Assembly (NCBI GenBank): GCA_900128395.1
Contig: LT649874.1
Location: forward strand, 1-12,165
Reading direction: 5' to 3'
DNA length: 12,165 nucleotides
Source of the DNA: Stramenopiles sp. TOSAG23-2
Lineage: Eukaryota; Sar
In this document: one piece after another, positions 7,248 to 12,165 of the stretch
Numbering within the stretch: the stretch's first letter is position 1
Layout of the letters: every line of letters starts with the position of its first letter
Notes under the pieces: model-generated
Databases searched by the model: none
Seen by the model: only the letters and a program-made list of their open reading frames with translations
Told to the model about the DNA's origin: nothing
Position numbers and translations under genes: made by a program

Positions 7248-7431
7248 TACCTTAACATTATGCATGGGTTTCTACCATTGAAGCAGCAGGTATTTTAAAA
7301 ATTCATTATAAAATGGTTTATTTTTTTGGTAACAATTTTGTTACCTTTTTGTTTTCATTGTTATTAGGCTTATTTTAAAACACGTGTTACACCCCTACAA
7401 TTTATTTTAAAAATATTTAAGGTATATACGA
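7248..7431. repeat. Dispersed repeat C, copy 3
   Basis: It lacks the first 20-25 nt of copy 1 but holds the 40-nt core (7261-7300), the GGTAACAATTTTGTTACC palindrome (7328-7345), the AACACGTGTT palindrome (7379-7388), and the same GGTATATACGA end. It matches copy 1 almost perfectly through the G-box and then diverges moderately, which suggests gene conversion of the left part. It ends about 310 nt before the CDK5RAP3 start codon. Confidence 0.88.
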
Positions 7432-7741
7432 TGCGTACCACACCAGCACACAGCATCGTCTAGCTCTATAGCGTCGAGAGCAAAAGCTCGACTATTGCAG
7501 AGTACCATACTGGCATAGCAACCTAAACCACCATACGAAAAAAAATTTATTCTTATGAAGAATAATAAATAAATAATAAATTTATGAATAAATAACATGA
7601 AAAGGGTAGAGAAAGAGACAAGAGACAACATTCATTGAAATTAAAAAAACAACAAATACAAATTTTGATACATCACCATTTTCTTTCTCACACACATATA
7701 TAATCAAACTATTAAAATAAAAAATAATAAAATTAAAGAAC
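7432..7741. promoter_or_regulatory. Upstream region of CDK5RAP3
   Basis: 310 bp between repeat C copy 3 and the ATG. The first 100 nt are less A/T-rich and include a short hairpin with arms GTCGAG (7473-7478) and CTCGAC (7487-7492) around an 8-nt loop. The last 200 nt are A-rich and look like leader sequence. No tRNA or other RNA family is recognised. The promoter role is inferred from position. Confidence 0.35.
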
Positions 7742-9388
7742 ATGTCGAATAATAATAATTTGCCTATTGATATCCAATATAAAAAAATGTTAGATTGGTT
7801 AATTGATCGTGGTTTATTATATAAAACCTGGAATAAAAATTATAAGCGTGTAAAAAACTCTATAGCAGTAGCGTTAAGTAAAGAAGCTACGTGCAAAGCA
7901 GTAAAAGATTATTTGGAGAATTTATCAAATGTAGATGAAAACACTAATAGCAGTAGCGATAGCGAAAGCATCTCTGAAAATTTTACATTTTTTCATGCAA
8001 ATAAAGTGTTTGATTTATATCTGGCATATTGTAAAGACGATAGCAACGAACGAACTGTATCAAAGTCACTATTTAATAATTACAACGATGCCGACTTATC
8101 TACATGGGATAATATTACACATGCATATAAAAAAAATAATATATATATGGGCGAAGCAGCTCGGGTTATGAAACAAAACACAGTGTACGAGATTCCAGCG
8201 CTAAAAAAAAATATTGCAAGAGTTGATAAACGAATTGGTGATATTGATCGTAAAATTGCTGAGTATGAAAAATCAATTACAGAATCAAAACAAAATTTGA
8301 TAAGTAAATGCAAAGAATTGAAAATAAAGGGGATTAATTACAGACCTGAACTAACAGCACGTGCGGTGGATCTTGTACCGGCATTAAACAATATCCAAAA
8401 AGACATCCAAAATAGCGCTCTTGAAAATGCATGTGAATTTTACACTGTATTTTCAAATTATATTTTTGATCCAACCGCATTAAATGAGGAAATGAAAGAA
8501 GAAAACAAGAAAAAAGATATATTCGGCACTATATTCCAATTAATTAATGGCAAACTTATTGAAAATAACAATAATGGCACTACTAGCCATGAAATAACAA
8601 TGGGAGATGTTAGCGCTGACATAGATTGGGGTAACATGATGGATCAACTAGATGGTACTGCTGATGTATCAAGCAATGCGGTTGATCCAAATGCAGTAGA
8701 TATTGATTGGTCATCCATGTTGGAAACGACATCAGGTGATCAGATGGCCTCTGCCATTACAACTACGACAGATGATAATAACAACGACAATGCAGTTGAA
8801 ATAGATTGGAGTTCCATGGTTGAAATAGAATCAGAAGGTGCAAGTGTAGGAACTGGTTCTAACAGCAATAACAATTTATTGTCATCGAATTTCAGGCAAA
8901 ATGTAATGAACGAATTGCTGCAATTAAAAACATTTTATGTACATCGAATATTTGAAATGTCTGATGAATCTGAAAATAGCAATTCATTATTAACTTCTGG
9001 AGATAGTAATTTACCAATATTAATACGTAATAGCAATATTAGTACTATGAAAAAATACTTAAAAGTGATAAATGAAATCATGGATGCCATGAAAGAGTCT
9101 GTTCTACAGCAACTTTTAGCTATTCATTCTGGAGGAGGTGCATTTGATAGAATTGTGAATAGTTTGCAAGCCATCGATTTACAAATAAGTAAGTTAGGTA
9201 AATTGAAGGATAAAATTTTAGATGAAAGATCTATATTGTCACAAGAAACTAGGACATGCCGCTCTAAAGTACAAAAGCTTGTTAAGGAAACTGTTCAATT
9301 GAAATCAAACATTGAAAATGCATTATCAAAGCATTATAAAGGTAGAAACGTTAAAATCGTTGGAGATATAAATTCATTGTTGTTGTAA
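7742..9388 (+). CDS. CDK5RAP3: CDK5RAP3 / C53 (LZAP), UFMylation ligase and ER-phagy adaptor
   Basis: 548 aa in one frame, collinear with animal and plant CDK5RAP3. In known organisms it joins UFL1 and DDRGK1 at the ER membrane, directs UFM1 to the ribosome, and acts as an ER-phagy receptor. Seen: the family signature LPIDIQYKKMLDWLIDR (7-23); the FFHANKVFDLYL segment (83-94); YEIPALKKNIARVDKRIGD with a predicted coiled coil (149-195); an Asn/Asp/Thr-rich disordered middle (about 272-380) with three shuffled ATG8/UFM1-interacting motifs, IDWG (294-297), IDWS (321-324) and IDWS (354-357); and a C-terminal helical region (about 384-535) ending in the conserved SKHYKGRNVKIVGD (529-542), which matches the family's SKRYSGRPVNLMG. 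Two of the three interaction motifs have Ser where animals and plants have Gly. It ends only 65 bp from the convergent AP2 gene. Confidence 0.95.
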   Translation: MSNNNNLPIDIQYKKMLDWLIDRGLLYKTWNKNYKRVKNSIAVALSKEATCKAVKDYLENLSNVDENTNSSSDSESISENFTFFHANKVFDLYLAYCKDDSNERTVSKSLFNNYNDADLSTWDNITHAYKKNNIYMGEAARVMKQNTVYEIPALKKNIARVDKRIGDIDRKIAEYEKSITESKQNLISKCKELKIKGINYRPELTARAVDLVPALNNIQKDIQNSALENACEFYTVFSNYIFDPTALNEEMKEENKKKDIFGTIFQLINGKLIENNNNGTTSHEITMGDVSADIDWGNMMDQLDGTADVSSNAVDPNAVDIDWSSMLETTSGDQMASAITTTTDDNNNDNAVEIDWSSMVEIESEGASVGTGSNSNNNLLSSNFRQNVMNELLQLKTFYVHRIFEMSDESENSNSLLTSGDSNLPILIRNSNISTMKKYLKVINEIMDAMKESVLQQLLAIHSGGGAFDRIVNSLQAIDLQISKLGKLKDKILDERSILSQETRTCRSKVQKLVKETVQLKSNIENALSKHYKGRNVKIVGDINSLLL

Positions 9389-9453
9389 ATTTTACGTACA
9401 CAATATATATTAGTTTAAATATTATGTAATTTTATAAGTGTGTTTTAAATTTT
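9389..9453. other. 65-bp convergent spacer between CDK5RAP3 and the AP2 gene
   Basis: The two stop codons are 65 bp apart, in A/T-rich sequence with no clear hairpin. The 3' ends of the two mRNAs very likely overlap, so each poly(A) site probably lies close to or inside the partner's 3' region. Confidence 0.6.
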
Positions 9454-11055
9454 TTAGATGTATGAAATTCTATTCACTGATTTCATACTTTTCATTCTGA
9501 ATGGCATGACTATTCCTACCCGATTATTTCTTGTAGTATGGTGCATATTATTTTTATTATTATCTACTTCATCATCATCATTATTATCATTTTGATCGAT
9601 ACCAACGTCAACAGCCATGGCCATTGTGTTGATAATATTATCCTCAATATGATCATTACCTGCTTCAATTGAATCAAAATTAAATACCACATCATCTGGT
9701 ATACTATTTTTTGTCTCTCCACGTTCCATATCTTTACTCTTATCAATGAATGCATTGATATCACTTTGAGCAATTTCTTCTGGATTTCCATCTGTTCTTT
9801 TCTTTTGTTTCTTATTCGTGTTGTTGATGTTACTACCATTGCTTCGTTCATTTTGTAAACGAAGTTCATCTACATCATCCTCACTATTTGTATTGCTGCT
9901 AGTTGTGCTACTAACGTTGCTACTTCTACTACTACTATTTCTACGACTTATAATATCACTTTTCATATTCACCAAATGTCTTGATAAACGACCGATCAAT
10001 TCACGGTTTTCCTCTTCCATTTTCATATATCTATCTGGAAAATTACAATATTCTGGACCTCGACCCATTGCACAACAATGTAAATCAAAAACTTTTGCAG
10101 CTTGTTGTGGAGTCTTATATCTTCCTTTTAAACTTATTGATTTCCCTTTTATGCTCAATTGGACGTAGTAATGCAATATTTCGTTGCTGCTTCTTTTCTT
10201 TACTGGGAATACACCTTTGAATCCAGAATTATTTTGTAATTTACGTGGTTTACCCGGTCCCCATACAATTTTTGTAGGTGGTCGAAGTAATGATACTTGG
10301 TCAACAACGTTTAAATTATCATCTATTTCTATCTGTGTTGTACTTAATAAGTCATTATTTTGTTCATATTCATTGTCATTAAAGAGTGTTAAAAATGCCA
10401 ACGTACCGGAAGAATCATTTTGATTATCATCTGCAGTATCATCATCTATGCATGCATCATTATCGTTATTAATATGGTATAAATGATCATCTAAATCATT
10501 ATTACCATTCGATGAAGTAAAATTGTTATTATTATTATTATTATCAGCATGTCTTATCGCAATAAATTTATTTGTTGCATCTTCGTCTTCCTCCATATAA
10601 TTTTCTGAAGAAACATCAGAAGCACGTGATAATCCTGTTATGTATTTATTATAATTTTCTGGAAAATTCAATTTTTCTGCTGGCAACCCAACTTCTACTG
10701 CTTTAAAGTCAGCAGCAACTGCTGCTTTTAAAGCGGTATCATAAACACCAACATATACTTGTTTTTTCTTATATTTAAAAACAGACTGGAAATTCTCTGA
10801 GTTTTTAATTTTATAAACACGTTTATACTTCGTTTTCAATGATTTTCCAGACCATTTGCCTTTTTTTTTACATTTATATTTTTTCTTTTTACAATTATAT
10901 TCATTTCTACTTAAATCATTATTATTATCAACACTCGAAGCATCAACGCCAACTTGGTTGATTTTCCTTTTCTTCTTATTGTTGTAACTACTATTATTAT
11001 TACAGTTGATATCATCAGTATCGTCACTGAAGTAACTATCACTATCTCTAGTCAT
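9454..11055 (-). CDS. Double AP2-domain protein, putative transcription factor
   Basis: 533 aa, uninterrupted. Two AP2/ERF-like DNA-binding domains are visible. Domain 1 (about 77-135) has YKRV, then YVGVYDTALKAAVAADFKA and LNFPENY. Domain 2 (about 277-343) has SGFKGVFPV, then LKGRYKTPQQAAKVFDLHC and CNFPDRY. Each shows the family's G-x-[FY]-x-T-x-x-x-A-A-x-x-[FY/A]-D core and terminal N-F-P. Basic clusters (KKKRK at 27-31, KKKKYKCKKKGK at 56-67, KKQKKR at 415-420) could be nuclear signals or DNA contacts. A short Glu/Arg-rich helix follows domain 2 (344-367). The rest is Asn/Asp/Ser low complexity, including an Asn run at 172-178 encoded by an imperfect trinucleotide repeat, and looks disordered or activating. 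Two AP2 domains occur in plant AP2/ANT proteins and in several protist families; the long acidic linker (about 140 residues) is unlike plant AP2. The target is unknown. AP2 domains can also occur in homing endonucleases, but no nuclease motif is seen here. Confidence 0.85.
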   Translation of the reverse strand: MTRDSDSYFSDDTDDINCNNNSSYNNKKKRKINQVGVDASSVDNNNDLSRNEYNCKKKKYKCKKKGKWSGKSLKTKYKRVYKIKNSENFQSVFKYKKKQVYVGVYDTALKAAVAADFKAVEVGLPAEKLNFPENYNKYITGLSRASDVSSENYMEEDEDATNKFIAIRHADNNNNNNNFTSSNGNNDLDDHLYHINNDNDACIDDDTADDNQNDSSGTLAFLTLFNDNEYEQNNDLLSTTQIEIDDNLNVVDQVSLLRPPTKIVWGPGKPRKLQNNSGFKGVFPVKKRSSNEILHYYVQLSIKGKSISLKGRYKTPQQAAKVFDLHCCAMGRGPEYCNFPDRYMKMEEENRELIGRLSRHLVNMKSDIISRRNSSSRSSNVSSTTSSNTNSEDDVDELRLQNERSNGSNINNTNKKQKKRTDGNPEEIAQSDINAFIDKSKDMERGETKNSIPDDVVFNFDSIEAGNDHIEDNIINTMAMAVDVGIDQNDNNDDDEVDNNKNNMHHTTRNNRVGIVMPFRMKSMKSVNRISYI

Positions 11056-11805
11056 TTTTGCCCGTATCTATATATCTATATATGCGTATATATACTGATG
11101 GTGCAACTGGTAGTATTTGTTATATTCTTATAATATATTTTTTGATATATTCAATCTAATCTATCTATTAATACATCTATCTCAAACAATCTGTATCTTC
11201 TGTCTATTTTATTAGAGATATCCGTGGATATATATTATACCAGGATTACATAAGGGACTTGTGCACTTTACAATTTACAACAATAATACAAGTAATAATA
11301 ATTGATGTAGCTGATGTCCTCGTATAGTATAAGTAGCTACTTGGTATATTAATACTATTATAGTGCTATTTAGAAAAAGAAAAAGTTGTTACAAAACGAA
11401 AGGGTAAAATGTGGGGCTCCAATAATACTAGGCCTATAATTTCAATAATAGAGCTATAATAATATTATTAGACTACCAGACGACTACGTATATTATATAG
11501 CACGTTTTATGATATATGATGAGAATAGTCAAAAATTGTGGAGTTATTTTTACGAGGCACGCACGCACCGCCGAGATGCGAAAAGTTGCAACAGTTAGAA
11601 GAATGTTGTAGAGACTTGTATACTGGTGCTATACTGTGTAATAGCGTAAACAGCAGTAATTCTGAATATGGCTATAATGTTGTAATCTATAGGCCTTATG
11701 TACATATATATTATATACATACACGATCACATACATGGATACATGTACATATATACAGAAATAGATTCAATACAACATTCTTTAACTTTATATATCATTA
11801 TCATC
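11056..11805. other. Divergent spacer between the AP2 gene (-) and the terminal ORF (+)
   Basis: 750 bp with many TATA/ATCTATA tracts (11064-11095 upstream of the AP2 start) and ATATAC repeats near 11700-11760. A 9-bp inverted repeat, AGGCCTATA (11430-11438) and TATAGGCCT (11688-11696), is separated by 249 nt. A slightly more GC-rich patch (about 11550-11600, CACGCACGCACCG) may be leader or promoter sequence. An open frame at 11538-11816 runs into simple ATA/TAC repeats and is not supported as a gene. No RNA gene was recognised. Confidence 0.45.
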
Positions 11806-12075
11806 ATGGAAGATGAGAAGACAACATTTAAAACTCCGGAAGAGGAAAAATACGAGGAAGAACAGAATTATATTCCAACACATCACTCCCATAAATTTGA
11901 TATTGTAAAAAGAAAGAATCGAGATAGTAATAAATCATTCAATTTATCAAGACGAAGGCATAAGAGTTATGATGACGAAACATTGGTTGTTTCACGTACT
12001 GCTACAGCCCATACCTTAAAATATGATAACATAGTACTGTGTAATAAAAAAATACATACTGTCCTTGTCGGCTAA
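11806..12075 (+). CDS. Small hypothetical protein, or 5' exon of a gene leaving the window
   Basis: Starting at the ATG at 11806, after the simple-repeat leader, gives 89 highly charged residues: MEDEKTTFKTPEEEKYEEE, then Lys/Arg/His/Ser-rich stretches such as NLSRRRHKS (46-54). Not recognised. An earlier in-frame ATG (11698) would add only repeat-encoded Ile/Tyr residues, so the later start is preferred. The normal-looking codon mix and charged N-terminus, unlike the flanking spacer, suggest real coding sequence. Only 90 nt remain after the stop. A possible donor GTAATA at 12041 could begin an intron, in which case the true protein continues beyond the window and the last 11 residues are not translated. 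Confidence 0.4.
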   Translation: MEDEKTTFKTPEEEKYEEEQNYIPTHHSHKFDIVKRKNRDSNKSFNLSRRRHKSYDDETLVVSRTATAHTLKYDNIVLCNKKIHTVLVG

Positions 12076-12165
12076 AACAGAAAGTACATATAACAAGAAA
12101 CGAAATGGCGTATTATTTTCCAATAGTGTGCCGTTTTAATAATATTATTTACCAAAATATATATT

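Noticed and set aside
7473-7492. Possible tRNA or structured RNA around the GTCGAG/CTCGAC hairpin
   Set aside because: No T-loop consensus, acceptor stem or anticodon arm could be fitted; a single 6-bp hairpin is not enough.
7407-7631. 74-aa minus-strand open frame with hydrophobic stretch
   Set aside because: It overlaps the end of repeat C and the CDK5RAP3 leader; the hydrophobicity comes from A-rich sequence read in antisense.
11430-11696. AGGCCTATA/TATAGGCCT inverted repeat as ends of a 267-bp mobile element
   Set aside because: Only 9 bp of complementarity, no target duplication and no element-like interior; chance is plausible.
11538-11816. 92-aa open frame before the terminal ORF
   Set aside because: The second half is encoded by ATA/TAC simple repeats and it overlaps the better-supported start at 11806 in another frame; the first half has no recognisable family.

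Overview
The window is AT-rich nuclear DNA from a eukaryote. It carries monocistronic genes on both strands, one spliced gene, A/T-rich intergenic spacers with micro- and minisatellites, and proteins with asparagine/lysine-rich low-complexity runs. Stops seen are TAA and TGA, so the standard code fits. A plant/algal/alveolate-type double AP2-domain protein sits beside an animal-type (cytochrome b5-fused) sulfite oxidase, a mitochondrial TRAP1 and the UFMylation factor CDK5RAP3. This mix suggests a protist, perhaps a stramenopile such as a diatom relative. That placement is inference and cannot be fixed from this sequence alone.

Layout, left to right: a 25-nt A tract (1-25); a two-exon sulfite oxidase gene on + (78-900 joined to 1000-1745); a 392-bp convergent spacer; mitochondrial HSP90/TRAP1 on - (2138-4252); a 629-bp divergent spacer with a (CT)10 tract, a nested GCATGC palindrome and a TATA-like box; a leucyl/phenylalanyl-tRNA-protein transferase (Aat/LFTR)-like gene on + (4882-5958); a 1.78-kb spacer full of repeats (a 54-nt direct repeat pair, a 52-nt tandem duplication, three copies of a 140-200-nt repeat, and a 134-bp terminal-inverted-repeat element); CDK5RAP3/C53 on + (7742-9388); only 65 bp; a double AP2 protein on - (9454-11055); a 750-bp spacer; and a small unrecognised ORF (11806-12075) that may be the 5' part of a gene running out of the window.

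The genes do not form one pathway. Sulfite oxidase and TRAP1 look mitochondrial. The Aat-like protein and CDK5RAP3 both belong to families acting in protein modification or turnover (N-degron tagging, and UFMylation/ER-phagy). AP2 is a putative DNA-binding regulator. The most interesting points are the Aat-like protein, which keeps the family scaffold but lacks the bacterial catalytic Glu and Gln and carries a Cys/His cluster, and the layered repeats upstream of CDK5RAP3 with conserved internal palindromes. No clearly new multi-gene system is visible.
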